From: Clostridium sp.
Lineage (GTDB): Bacteria; Bacillota; Clostridia; Lachnospirales; Lachnospiraceae
NCBI GenBank assembly: GCA_023664775.1
Contig: JAMPEW010000012.1
Coordinates: forward strand, 1-64,000
DNA: 64,000 bases
Direction: 5' to 3'
Shown piece after piece: positions 26,379-34,744 of the stretch (its first letter is position 1; the number at the start of each line of letters is the position of its first letter). Under the pieces are notes generated by a model that saw only the letters and a program-made list of their open reading frames with translations, was not told the origin of the DNA and ran no database searches. The position numbers were made by a program, and so were the translations under genes.

Positions 26379-26987
26379 ATGAATAAAATAATAGCAGGTA
26401 CGGGAGCTTTGATAGTAACGATTTCAGTATTATTATTTGCTATCTGTATGTTGCTTTCCTTTAACTTTGGAAGTTATTTTGTATGTATGCTATTACCCCT
26501 TGGATATATAATGATGACCGCTGGCTTTTGCAATGAATGTGATGAAAAACATAGAGTGGCTGCTAATGTTGGAATGACATTTGCTACGGTTTATGCTGTT
26601 TTGATATTTCTTGTGTATTTTGCGCAAATAACCTCGGTTCGATTAGATTCACTTGATGAGCAGGCTATGAGAATACTTGACTATTCAAGAGGTGGATTGT
26701 TTTTCAGCTATGACTTGCTTGGATATGGCATGATGGCACTTTCGACTTTTTTTGTTGGGCTTACAATAGACCCAAAGACAAAGGCAGATAAGTGGTTAAA
26801 GTATCTGATGTTAGTTCATGGAGTATTCTTTTTTCCCTGTTTTATTATGCCGATGACGGGAATATTTCGCTCTATGTCAGACGGGCAAACTAACATGGCA
26901 GGAGTTATAGCACTTGAATTTTGGTGTGCTTATTTTACCCCTATTGGCATTTTGTCGATGATACATTTTAGAAAAAGCAATAAATAA
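26379..26987 (+). CDS. Multi-pass membrane protein of unknown function
   Basis: 202 residues with five or six hydrophobic segments, e.g. IIAGTGALIVTISVLLFAIC, FVCMLLPLGYIMMTAGF, FATVYAVLIFLVYFAQIT and YDLLGYGMMALSTFFVGLTI. Short loops contain CNECDEKH and DPKTKADKW. I recognise the general pattern of a small uncharacterised Firmicutes membrane protein but no named family. The ribosome site is weak (GGGGTGTTAGG). Confidence 0.6.
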   Translation: MNKIIAGTGALIVTISVLLFAICMLLSFNFGSYFVCMLLPLGYIMMTAGFCNECDEKHRVAANVGMTFATVYAVLIFLVYFAQITSVRLDSLDEQAMRILDYSRGGLFFSYDLLGYGMMALSTFFVGLTIDPKTKADKWLKYLMLVHGVFFFPCFIMPMTGIFRSMSDGQTNMAGVIALEFWCAYFTPIGILSMIHFRKSNK

Positions 26988-27054
26988 ACTGGAGCTTGGA
27001 AAGGTATATAAAATGAAAAAAGTTTAGATGAACATGAATTTGACGGAGGAAAAT

Positions 27055-27678
27055 ATGGATATAATTTTATACTCGAATAAAATTGAAGAATATCTAAAGC
27101 ATGATAATGTGATTGATTATGATAACGAATCCATTATAGAGCTGGCTGATAAATTATTTAAAAAGGCAGATGGTGAGCTTGATTTCATTAAAAAAGCTTA
27201 TGAATTTGTTAGAGATAATATTTCACATTCGGCAGATATAAATGCAGATGTTGTTACTTGTGCAGCTTCAGAGGTGCTAAAAGCAGGTCATGGAATTTGC
27301 TTTGCCAAATCTCATTTGTTAGCGGCATTATTACGTTGCAAGGCTGTTCCGGCAGGCTTTTGTTATCAAAAGTTAATTTTAGATGATGAAACAGCTCCTA
27401 TATTGATTTATCATGGTTTAAATGGCGTATATATCAAAGAGTATAAAAAATGGATAAGGCTTGACGCAAGAGGAAATAAAGCAGGCGTAAATGCACAGTT
27501 CTCAGTAGAAACGGAGCAGCTTGCGTTTCCCATACGTCCGGAAATGGGAGAAGCTGATAGCTTTGTAGTATATCCCAGCCCCGATATAAAGGTATTGGAA
27601 AAGTTTAGAAAAAACAAGACGAGGACAGAGCTTTGGAAAAATCTTCCCACTGAACTCGAATATAACAAACGGTATTAA
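27055..27678 (+). CDS. Transglutaminase-like (cysteine protease fold) protein
   Basis: 207 residues with the Cys-His-Asp triad in order: Cys in 'LKAGHGICFAKSHLLAALLR', His in 'PILIYHGLNGVYI' and Asp in 'WIRLDARGNKAG'. The fold is papain-like; bacterial members cleave or modify peptides. No signal peptide, so it acts in the cytoplasm. GGAGG five bases before ATG 27055 decides the start over ATGs at 27028. It is 16 bases ahead of a SUKH-type gene and may share its transcript. Confidence 0.82.
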   Translation: MDIILYSNKIEEYLKHDNVIDYDNESIIELADKLFKKADGELDFIKKAYEFVRDNISHSADINADVVTCAASEVLKAGHGICFAKSHLLAALLRCKAVPAGFCYQKLILDDETAPILIYHGLNGVYIKEYKKWIRLDARGNKAGVNAQFSVETEQLAFPIRPEMGEADSFVVYPSPDIKVLEKFRKNKTRTELWKNLPTELEYNKRY

Positions 27679-27694
27679 AAAGGAGAGAAAGCCG

Positions 27695-28675
27695 ATGGAA
27701 GGAAACCCATTTAAAACAGAAACATATAAGCTTATTTTTTCAAAATTCATGGCTGACGGGGAAAGCACCTGTGGGGATGAGGTGCTGGTGGATATGGAGG
27801 AGCCCCGAGGTGCGAAAATATCTTCGCTGCCTGCAACGCCTTCGCATCATGTGGCGACATGTAAGGCATTTGTCACAACGACAACTGCGGGAAGGCTTTT
27901 GGTTGCCGTATTTAATTTGTATGGGAAATTTTATGAATGTTATCAAATGCAGTTGGGAGAGCTTCAAAATATAGTTGTAAAGAAAGCCTTTGGAGGAATG
28001 AATATCTCTTTTTATGGAAATACGCAGTTTGGCAGGCTGAACATGAAGCTGTATATTCCAAACCATCAATTTGGCACAGATTTAAAGGCACAGAAAAATC
28101 ATTTGAAATCATTTGCAGAGCATCTTTCGGCTGACACTGTATCAAAGAAGCCTGAGGAGAAAAAAGCAACCGATGAAATATTACATGACAAGTCTATTGG
28201 AACTAAAATAGAAGGTGGAGAAAAGAAAAAAAATCCGATGCAGGAACTGTTTGACGAGCTGCTTAGAATGAGCGATATACTTGATGAAAATGGGATAGAT
28301 TTTGTAAAACACAAGGCTGGGACAAGCGGGGAACATATAGATGAGATTGAAAATACGCTTCTCGTTTGCTTGCCTGAGGATTATAAAAATCTATTGCGAT
28401 TGTCCAATGGACTAAGCTGTCATGGGACGGAAATTTATCCTATTGAGCATGTGAGAAAAATAGAACTGCCTGACAACCCTGAATGGAATCAATACTACAG
28501 CATCGGCTCTTATATTGGAGACGGCTCGCTTCTCTTTGCAGATAGTAAGGGCGGGGTTTACTACGGCGACCACGTAACCGGAATAGAAGAAACGACATTT
28601 ATGGAGTTTCTGAATACATGGCTTCTTGACATCTTGGAAGATGATTTAGCAGAGAATGGTTTGGGAGAAAAATAA
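27695..28675 (+). CDS. Two-domain protein with C-terminal SUKH (SMI1/KNR4) immunity domain
   Basis: 326 residues. Residues 1-150 form a beta-rich domain of PH-like appearance ('LLVAVFNLYGKFYECYQMQL'). A Lys/Glu linker (150-185) leads to a SUKH domain at 215-320: 'EIENTLLVCLPEDYKNLLRLSNGLSCHGTEIYPIE', then 'GDGSLLFADSKGGVYYGDH'. SUKH domains typically bind and block nuclease or deaminase toxins. No toxin gene is seen nearby. The stop overlaps the next start (TAATG). Confidence 0.75.
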   Translation: MEGNPFKTETYKLIFSKFMADGESTCGDEVLVDMEEPRGAKISSLPATPSHHVATCKAFVTTTTAGRLLVAVFNLYGKFYECYQMQLGELQNIVVKKAFGGMNISFYGNTQFGRLNMKLYIPNHQFGTDLKAQKNHLKSFAEHLSADTVSKKPEEKKATDEILHDKSIGTKIEGGEKKKNPMQELFDELLRMSDILDENGIDFVKHKAGTSGEHIDEIENTLLVCLPEDYKNLLRLSNGLSCHGTEIYPIEHVRKIELPDNPEWNQYYSIGSYIGDGSLLFADSKGGVYYGDHVTGIEETTFMEFLNTWLLDILEDDLAENGLGEK

Positions 28676-29196
28676 TGCATGAGTTTGATACGATATCACT
28701 AGTAGGCAGAATTGCGTATGGAATTATGTGTGCAGAGGAGTATTTGCTGCACAAATATCCAAATAAAAACTGGGAAATGGTTTTTGAAGTCTTTTGGGAA
28801 ATCACGAGCTTAGATTTGTGGGAGGACTGGATAGACGAGGCGATTGAGATTATTCCGGAATATCTATTTGAGTTTAAGGATTATGCGTCATCGAAATTTG
28901 ATTGCCTGACAGAAGAAAAATATGAAGCCCTGAAGAAATTGTATGAGGGCACAAATGATGATGTAAGCAAGATATTAAAAATGGTATATCAATTAGCCAA
29001 CAGCCATGCTTATAGCTCAATAAGAGGCAATGGCGTGGAAAGTCTACAGTGTTTAGATAAAATAATTAATTTTTTACAGGAGGAAGGCATTGCACTTCCT
29101 GATAAAACGCCTGTAGAGGCATGCTTATTTTCCGAACGGGATGGCTGGGGCAATCGATTTGATGGAGCTTGCGTCTCTAAGATAATCAAAAAGTAA
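28675..29196 (+). CDS. Immunity-type helical protein (Imm family, unassigned)
   Basis: 173 residues, all-helical and acidic: 'CAEEYLLHKYPNKNWEMVFEVFWEITS', 'LWEDWIDEAIEIIPEYL', ending 'CLFSERDGWGNRFDG'. The acidity, length and translational overlap with the SUKH gene fit a polymorphic-toxin immunity protein, but I cannot name the family with certainty. It is probably made from the same message as the gene upstream. Confidence 0.5.
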   Translation: MHEFDTISLVGRIAYGIMCAEEYLLHKYPNKNWEMVFEVFWEITSLDLWEDWIDEAIEIIPEYLFEFKDYASSKFDCLTEEKYEALKKLYEGTNDDVSKILKMVYQLANSHAYSSIRGNGVESLQCLDKIINFLQEEGIALPDKTPVEACLFSERDGWGNRFDGACVSKIIKK

Positions 29197-29265
29197 TTTC
29201 GGCATCGCTCCTGCACGGGGAAGCAGGTGCAATAATTAATATATTTTTCATGTGCCTGTTAATTA

Positions 29266-29293
29266 TTTACACGTGTAAACCGATATATAAAAT
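29266..29293 (+). promoter_or_regulatory. BlaI/MecI-type operator and promoter of the regulator pair
   Basis: The 14-bp palindrome TTTACA-CG-TGTAAA (29266-29279) contains the TACA-N2-TGTA core of BlaI/MecI operators. Its left half doubles as the -35 (TTTACA); TAAAAT (29288-29293) is 16 bp downstream. This implies autorepression. Confidence 0.8.
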
Positions 29294-29384
29294 GAAAAGC
29301 TGAAATCTGCTTGCCGTTATGTTAAAATTGGAGCAGGCGGTTTTGCCGCTGACATGAAAAGCAGACTTGTAATCGGAGGAAATC

Positions 29385-29783
29385 ATGGGAGAGAATACAC
29401 CAAGTGAAAATGAATGGATGATTATGGAAATCGTTTGGAAACGCTCGGATTCCATAACGGCGGCAGAGATAATAAAGGAGCTTGAGGGTGTCCTTGACAT
29501 AAGTGGAAAGACAATCAGGGTTATGATTAACCGCCTTGTTGCAAAGGGTATTTTGAATTATACCGTTGACCCGCACGATGCACGTATCTATCATTATAAG
29601 GCGGCACGCACCAAGGAGGAGTGTCTCGATTTAAAAAGTGAGCGCTTTGTAAAGAATTATTTTGGTGGAAATGCATCCCTTGCAGTTGCAAGCTTTCTTT
29701 CCAGTGCAGATATTACCGAGGAGCAGCTTGAGGAATTAAATGTAATACTGAATAGGATGAGGGATAGAAAAAAGCATGATTGA
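29385..29783 (+). CDS. BlaI/MecI-family repressor
   Basis: 132 residues with the winged-helix N-terminus of the family: 'SENEWMIMEIVWKRSDSITAAEIIKEL', 'KTIRVMINRLVAKGIL' and 'YHYKAARTKEEC'. The tail (85-130) is the dimerising helix pair, with a protease-type site region around 'FGGNASLAVASFLSS'. It binds TACA-N2-TGTA palindromes as a dimer and is inactivated by a BlaR1-type partner. The next gene overlaps by eight bases. Two matching operators are present in this window (29266, 31131). No beta-lactamase gene is nearby. Confidence 0.9.
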   Translation: MGENTPSENEWMIMEIVWKRSDSITAAEIIKELEGVLDISGKTIRVMINRLVAKGILNYTVDPHDARIYHYKAARTKEECLDLKSERFVKNYFGGNASLAVASFLSSADITEEQLEELNVILNRMRDRKKHD

Positions 29784-31086
29784 TAAAATCGAATTTATCT
29801 GCAATTTCATAATATTTAGCTGTAAGTATGGCATAACGAAGTGCGTGACAACCATGCTGTTCGGAATTATGGTGCTGCCTGTAATTTGGCTGATAAGGGT
29901 GTGCAATCATGGCAGAAGCGCAAATGTAAATTTTTACAGCATGCTGCTTGTACTTCCGATGGCGTTTACGGGCATGAGCAAGCTGTTCTACCAAAGGTAT
30001 ATGTGGAGAATAACAATCTTACTGTTTTGGCTTGCAAAATCAGATGTGGGGTGTATCTATTTTGCAGTTGCACTTCTCATTTTAACGCATTTTATCTATA
30101 AAAATATAAAGCTGAAACGGTGGATTGCAGGACTTGAACCATTTTCCGGCACTGCCCTTATGCAGCGTGCCATGAAAAAGGTGCTTGGAGACACGAATTC
30201 ATTTTTTAGGAAAAAATATGTGGAGCGTGTCAGGGTGTATGTTACCACACAGGAGATAAGCCCGTTTTCAGGCGGGATATTCCGTCCGTATATTGTCATA
30301 CCATCTGCACTGTTTCAGGAAAGTGCAGACGATGAACAGCTTATGATGCTTACCCACGAGTATATGCATATAAAATCAGGACACATTATATGGCTGACGC
30401 TGTTCAGACTTCTTTGGATTTACTGGTGGATTAATCCGATTATGTTCCTTTTAAACAGGCGCCTTTATGAGGCAATGGAAATGGCATGCGATGAAAAATG
30501 TATATGGTACACCAATGCAGAGCCTTACGCCTATGGCTCGGTGCTCCTTGCCGTTGCAAAAAATATACAGCCAAAGACTTTAAGAGGGGCAGCCTCCCTT
30601 GTGTCAGGTAATGATTACAGAAGGATAAAAAAGAGAATTTTCTACATAGAAAAATCAGTTGATAAAAAGAGCTTTTTTAGAAAGCAGAAGCATCAAACGA
30701 TTGCATTTACGCTTTTGTTTGCAGGTATCATTTTAGGAATACACCTTAGCTCATACCCTAAGTTTACCATTATGAAGGAAACTTATATATATGATGAAGA
30801 CTTAAAGCTTAGGGTAAAGGATTACAATGAGCTTAAAAAAGCAATTACAGTAAAAAATGGGGAGCTTATCATTAACCATGAGGAGTTTGCAAGGCTTTTA
30901 GAAGAATATGATATAGCAGGAGATTATGTATACGTTTCTTTCGATTCGGTTATGAAAATGCCGGGCTACGGAGGCGGCGGAAATGTAGGTATGGTTTCCA
31001 CAAGCGATTATGACGATATTTTTTACCTTTCGGCAGAAACACTGGAAAATAAGCTTATGGTATTTGTTTTGAAGTATATTCTGTAA
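29776..31086 (+). CDS. BlaR1-like M56 metalloprotease without a penicillin-sensor domain
   Basis: 436 residues. Three to four N-terminal membrane helices ('MLFGIMVLPVIWLI', 'FYSMLLVLPMAFTG', 'YFAVALLILTHFIY') precede the zinc-protease loop with HEYMH at 194-198 and the third ligand in EMACDEK. A further helix lies at about 306-322 ('TIAFTLLFAGIILG'), then about 110 outside residues ('YIYDEDLKLRVKDYNELKKAI'). BlaR1 has a 250-residue penicillin-binding sensor here; this one does not, so it senses something else. It would cleave the BlaI partner on signal. Translationally coupled to it. Confidence 0.85.
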   Translation: MIDKIEFICNFIIFSCKYGITKCVTTMLFGIMVLPVIWLIRVCNHGRSANVNFYSMLLVLPMAFTGMSKLFYQRYMWRITILLFWLAKSDVGCIYFAVALLILTHFIYKNIKLKRWIAGLEPFSGTALMQRAMKKVLGDTNSFFRKKYVERVRVYVTTQEISPFSGGIFRPYIVIPSALFQESADDEQLMMLTHEYMHIKSGHIIWLTLFRLLWIYWWINPIMFLLNRRLYEAMEMACDEKCIWYTNAEPYAYGSVLLAVAKNIQPKTLRGAASLVSGNDYRRIKKRIFYIEKSVDKKSFFRKQKHQTIAFTLLFAGIILGIHLSSYPKFTIMKETYIYDEDLKLRVKDYNELKKAITVKNGELIINHEEFARLLEEYDIAGDYVYVSFDSVMKMPGYGGGGNVGMVSTSDYDDIFYLSAETLENKLMVFVLKYIL

Positions 31087-31130
31087 AAAATATGCTTGGA
31101 TATGAAAAGGATAACTTACTTTATGATGTT

Positions 31131-31161
31131 TATTTACACATGTAAATAATTCATATATAAT
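31131..31161 (+). promoter_or_regulatory. BlaI-type operator overlapping a consensus promoter for the protein array
   Basis: The 18-bp palindrome TATTTACA-CA-TGTAAATA (31131-31148) has the same TTTACA-N2-TGTAAA core as 29266. TTTACA (31133) and TATAAT (31156-31161) are 17 bp apart, an almost perfect promoter that a bound BlaI dimer would shut. Confidence 0.85.
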
Positions 31162-31239
31162 AAGGCTGTGATATGTATGATTATCGTGCATTGCCTAAAT
31201 GAAAAGGATTTCAAAAAAATTTCAAGGAGGAAAATTAAG

Positions 31240-31968
31240 ATGTCAATGGAGATTACAGGCAATTATGGCAGCTATACAGCAGCTTATGCTGACGGCACAA
31301 AAAAGGCAGCGGCGGATAGTATAGGGAAAAGTCAGGCAGAAGTGGAAAAAAGTAAAAATGAGCAGAACAAAGAGTACATGAGCTCCTTGGAAAAGCTTGC
31401 ACCAAGCGTAAAATTTGGGCTTGGTTACGGACTTTCCTCTGCCAAATATGGAAAGACCCTGCAAATAAACCCGAAGCTGCTGGAGAAAATGCAAAATGAC
31501 CCTGAGCAGGAAAAGGAAATGAAGGAGCTTATCGCAGGCGTTGAAAAGGCGATGAAGATTGCCGGGGCAATGAATAAAGCAGGCGGCTGGGAAACGAAGT
31601 ATAGTCATTGGTACATTGATGAAAACGGAAAATGCTGGCATAGTGCATGTACCGTAAAGGATGATACCATGAATAAAAAGCTTCGTGAGCAAAGCCGTAA
31701 AAATTCCGAAAAGCTGATTGAAAAGACAAGGGAAAATGCAAAGAAAAAGAAGAAGGAATTGCAGGAGCTGCTGGAAAAAAAGAAAACGGAACAATCGGAA
31801 GCAGAGCAAATATTACAGGAAAAAATGGAAGCTGCAAAGGACGGAATTATCTATATGGATGATGCAGACACAAAAAAGCTTATGGAAGCAATCAATGAAG
31901 CTGACAAGGACATAAGTAATCCAGATAAATCCTTTGCGGCAGGGACAGCTATCGATATGTATTTATAA
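31240..31968 (+). CDS. DUF6033-like protein, first gene of the array
   Basis: 242 residues, no signal peptide. It begins MSMEITGNYGSYTAAYADG, then has the family core 'PSVKFGLGYGLSSAKYGKTLQINPKLLEKMQNDPEQEKEMKEL' and 'HWYIDENGKCWHSA', and then a 60-residue Lys/Glu helix. The aromatic/Gly-rich start and long charged helix are shared with the other array members. The start at 31240 follows CAAGGAGG. It lies directly behind the BlaI-type promoter. Function unknown. Confidence 0.65.
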   Translation: MSMEITGNYGSYTAAYADGTKKAAADSIGKSQAEVEKSKNEQNKEYMSSLEKLAPSVKFGLGYGLSSAKYGKTLQINPKLLEKMQNDPEQEKEMKELIAGVEKAMKIAGAMNKAGGWETKYSHWYIDENGKCWHSACTVKDDTMNKKLREQSRKNSEKLIEKTRENAKKKKKELQELLEKKKTEQSEAEQILQEKMEAAKDGIIYMDDADTKKLMEAINEADKDISNPDKSFAAGTAIDMYL

Positions 31969-31994
31969 TAGTTTTAGTTAAGGAGGACGAAGCT

Positions 31995-33200
31995 ATGGCA
32001 GTTAAAATCGGCAACAGCTATGTATCACAGCAGGCATATGATTATGCAAAAGCCAAGGTAAATAGCGAACAATCACAGGGAAGTGAAACGAGCAGTGTTC
32101 TACAGGATTTATCCAAGCAATATCCTGAAACAACCTTTGCCATCGGTACGCAGCCGTTTAGTGGAACAGGAACAAACAATATCAGCATTGCACCGAACAT
32201 TTTAAAGAAAATGGAGAATGACCCTGAAGCGAGGCTGGAGTATGAGGCACTGATATATGATTGCGCCAATTTCCTGAAAAATGCGCCTACAAGACATGGC
32301 AATTCAACAGAAATAGCAAGGGGCTACATAATAGGGGAAGACGGCGGTCTCCGTATGTGGGGCATTAGCAGGTCCGATGGAGGCGAAAAGGCAAAAACAT
32401 ATAAAAAGGTTGAAAAAGACGAGCTAAAAGAACAGCTTAAAAAAATCAGGGAAAAGAAAGCAGTTGAAAAGAAAGCTGCTAAAAAGGCAGCGGAGAAGAA
32501 GCAGGAGAAAGTAGAGCTTGAAGAAAAACAGCAGGCAATGAAAGATATTCGTGTGCAGTATGGCGATGATGTGGTTGTGGAATTTTCCAGCGATGGAATG
32601 ACAAAGCTCAAGGATGAATTAGAATATCTTTCTAATAAATATAGTGGTTATAGTTTTGTTGTGGGAGTTTATCAAAAGGGAACAAAGTTTGGTTCTTCCG
32701 ATACAACCAATGTTATGATTGATTCCCGCTTTTTAACAAAAATGGCAAATGATTCTGAATTGGAAGCGGAGTATGAAAAACAAATTGGGCTGCTCAAAGA
32801 CCTTGATAACCAAATGAAAAGTTATTATGCTTCACAAGGCTTTCGTTGTGAATGTGGAACAGTTATTGATAAAGATGGTGGAATGAGTGGTTGGACAATC
32901 GTAACAAAAGACCCAAATGCAAAGCCCCATTTACAAACAATGTCTGAAAATGCAGAGAAAATTCGCAAGAAGAATGAGGAAAAGAAACAGGAAAAAGTAA
33001 AGCTTGAAGAAAAACGGCAGGCAGACCGGGAAGAACAGGAAAAATTACAGGAGAAAATGGACGAAATAGGCAAGGAGCTGTTTGGCGATAAGTGGAAAGG
33101 CATAGTTGTCATTAGCGAAGATGATGAAAATGCGGCTATTCCCAAAGCTGATACGGACAATGTGGCAGTTACGGGCTTGAATATGGACTTAAAGGCATAA
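31995..33200 (+). CDS. DUF6033-like protein with two tandem core domains
   Basis: 401 residues. It opens MAVKIGNSYVSQQAYDYAKAK and contains the core twice: residues about 35-140 ('DLSKQYPETTFAIGTQPFSG', 'ILKKMENDPEARLEYEAL') and about 200-315 ('LEYLSNKYSGYSFVVGVYQ', 'FLTKMANDSELEAEYEKQ', 'VIDKDGGMSGWTIV'). Each is followed by a K/E/Q helix with similar runs (KKQEKVELEEKQQA and KKQEKVKLEEKRQA). That indicates an internal duplication. AAGGAGGAC precedes the ATG; the gap to the previous gene is 26 bases. Confidence 0.65.
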   Translation: MAVKIGNSYVSQQAYDYAKAKVNSEQSQGSETSSVLQDLSKQYPETTFAIGTQPFSGTGTNNISIAPNILKKMENDPEARLEYEALIYDCANFLKNAPTRHGNSTEIARGYIIGEDGGLRMWGISRSDGGEKAKTYKKVEKDELKEQLKKIREKKAVEKKAAKKAAEKKQEKVELEEKQQAMKDIRVQYGDDVVVEFSSDGMTKLKDELEYLSNKYSGYSFVVGVYQKGTKFGSSDTTNVMIDSRFLTKMANDSELEAEYEKQIGLLKDLDNQMKSYYASQGFRCECGTVIDKDGGMSGWTIVTKDPNAKPHLQTMSENAEKIRKKNEEKKQEKVKLEEKRQADREEQEKLQEKMDEIGKELFGDKWKGIVVISEDDENAAIPKADTDNVAVTGLNMDLKA

Positions 33201-33232
33201 CAGTAAAAGTAAAGGTTAAGGAGGATAATGCA

Positions 33233-33883
33233 ATGGCAATGAACATCACAAATAGCTACAACAGCTACAATGCAAGCTATGCCGCCGCATACAGCAATGG
33301 AAAAAATGCAAATGCATCAAGCAATAGTGATAAAAGCGTAAAAGAAGCAGGTAATTCCCAAGCTGTATATTCAAAGGATAAGGCGGCAGATTATTACAGC
33401 TATTTGCAGCAGAATTATGACTGCGTGAAGGACGGCAAGGTTTCCATATCGGGCGCATACTTAAAGCAGTGTGCAAATGACCCTGAAAAAGCAAAGGAGC
33501 TTGAAGATAACCTGGCATATTTTAAAGAGGGCTATGAGCAGGGGTATCAAAATGCTTTAAATAACGCACGTTCACTTGGCGCAAAGCTTATCGATTATTC
33601 TGAAACATGGTCGATTGACAACAAAGGAAATGTTACCGTCATGGCACAGACTACGCTTTCCTCAGGAAAAGACGCAAAAGGTGCTAGGGAGCTAAAAAAA
33701 GAGCAGGAAAAAAAGCTGAAGGAAAAGAAAGAGAAGGAGCGTCTGGAGGAAAAGCGTGAGGAGGCAAAAAAGCTGCGGGAAAATCAGCAAAAAGAGCTGA
33801 TAACGGCAAATAAAAATGAAGATTTGGCAGGAAATGCCGATATAATAAATAAGAAGCATATTCCTTTTGACGTAACTGGATAA
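33233..33883 (+). CDS. DUF6033-like protein, third in the array
   Basis: 216 residues. It starts MAMNITNSYNSYNASYAAAY, with the core at 50-135 ('KAADYYSYLQQNYDCVKDGKVSISGAYLKQCANDPEKAKEL', 'TWSIDNKGNVTVMAQTTL') and then a Lys/Glu helix (145-190). AAGGAGG precedes the ATG and the gap is 32 bases, so it is in the same operon. No export signal of the Sec type. Confidence 0.65.
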   Translation: MAMNITNSYNSYNASYAAAYSNGKNANASSNSDKSVKEAGNSQAVYSKDKAADYYSYLQQNYDCVKDGKVSISGAYLKQCANDPEKAKELEDNLAYFKEGYEQGYQNALNNARSLGAKLIDYSETWSIDNKGNVTVMAQTTLSSGKDAKGARELKKEQEKKLKEKKEKERLEEKREEAKKLRENQQKELITANKNEDLAGNADIINKKHIPFDVTG

Positions 33884-33912
33884 TAAAAATGTAAAAAATT
33901 GTTTATTTACTA

Positions 33913-33941
33913 TTGGTATTAGCGCATAAATGTGTTAATAT
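33913..33941 (+). promoter_or_regulatory. Possible internal promoter of the array
   Basis: TTGGTA (33913-33918) and TAATAT (33936-33941) are 17 bp apart in a 131-base gap. It shows no BlaI-type palindrome, so the later genes may also be expressed independently. Confidence 0.45.
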
Positions 33942-34014
33942 ATATGTGTATAATTGTCATGCTGGGTCAGCTATGACGATTATAAAAAAAATTTTATCAA
34001 GGAGGATGAGAAAT

Positions 34015-34671
34015 ATGGCAATTCAAGTAGGCGACAGCCAGGTAACACAGGCAGCATATAGTTATGCTACAGCCGAGCCGTATAGCGCAAATTCACAGGG
34101 AAGTGGAAGCAGCAGTGTAGAGGATTTATCCAATCCGGAAAATAAAAGTAATGATGTAGCTGCTACATATGACAAATCAGATGACAGCACAAAGAAAGCC
34201 ACTTACTCCGTAAATAAAATGAGCGCTGAGGACAGAGCGAATTTAGTAAGTCAGCTCAAGGCTGACCAGGAGGCAAGACAGCAGAGCCTTATAAGCCTTG
34301 TACAAAACACCATAGGTAAGCAGGCAAATGCATATGGCATCGCAAATGGCGGTGACGGTATGTGGAGGTTTATTGCAAGCGGTAACTACACAGTAGACGC
34401 TGCAACGAAGGCACAGGCGCAGAAGGACATTTCTGAGGACGGATATTGGGGCGTAAAGCAGACCTCTCAGAGATTGTTTGATTTTGCAAGTGCACTTGCA
34501 GGTGATGATGTAGAGAAGATGCAGGAGATGCAGAAGGCTATGCAAAAGGGCTTTAAGCTTGCTACTAAGTCATGGGGCAGGGAGCTTCCAAGTATAAGCA
34601 GCTCTACGTTAGATGCAGCAAATAAGCTTTTCGATGATTATTACGCATCTAAAAAACAGAAGGTTGAGTAA
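34015..34671 (+). CDS. Flagellar-cluster-associated helical protein
   Basis: 218 residues starting MAIQVGDSQVTQAAYSYA, close to the start of the 31995 product. Residues 70-215 are helical: 'MSAEDRANLVSQLKADQEARQQSLISLVQ', 'ISEDGYWGVKQTSQRLFDFASALAGDD', 'MQKGFKLATKSWGRELPSIS'. The 'GYWG...RLFDFA...F..G...A...WG..LP.IS' arrangement resembles small proteins often found beside flagellar genes in Clostridia. RBS AAGGAGG at 34001 decides the start over an upstream ATG. Confidence 0.6.
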   Translation: MAIQVGDSQVTQAAYSYATAEPYSANSQGSGSSSVEDLSNPENKSNDVAATYDKSDDSTKKATYSVNKMSAEDRANLVSQLKADQEARQQSLISLVQNTIGKQANAYGIANGGDGMWRFIASGNYTVDAATKAQAQKDISEDGYWGVKQTSQRLFDFASALAGDDVEKMQEMQKAMQKGFKLATKSWGRELPSISSSTLDAANKLFDDYYASKKQKVE

Positions 34672-34744
34672 AGGTATTCGTTAAGAACACCGAATTCGCT
34701 TTCAGTAATTTTTGTAAATCAGAGAATAAAAAGGAGGAATAAAA

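Noticed and set aside
29266..31086. A beta-lactam resistance locus
   Set aside because: No beta-lactamase or PBP2a gene is nearby and the BlaR1-like protein lacks the penicillin-binding sensor domain.
31243..31809. 188-residue frame on the minus strand, and other long minus-strand frames opposite the Lys/Glu-rich genes (about 8560-8900, 32042-32611, 32825-33160)
   Set aside because: They mirror AAG/GAA-rich coding DNA, giving Phe/Leu/Ser-rich nonsense without ribosome sites.
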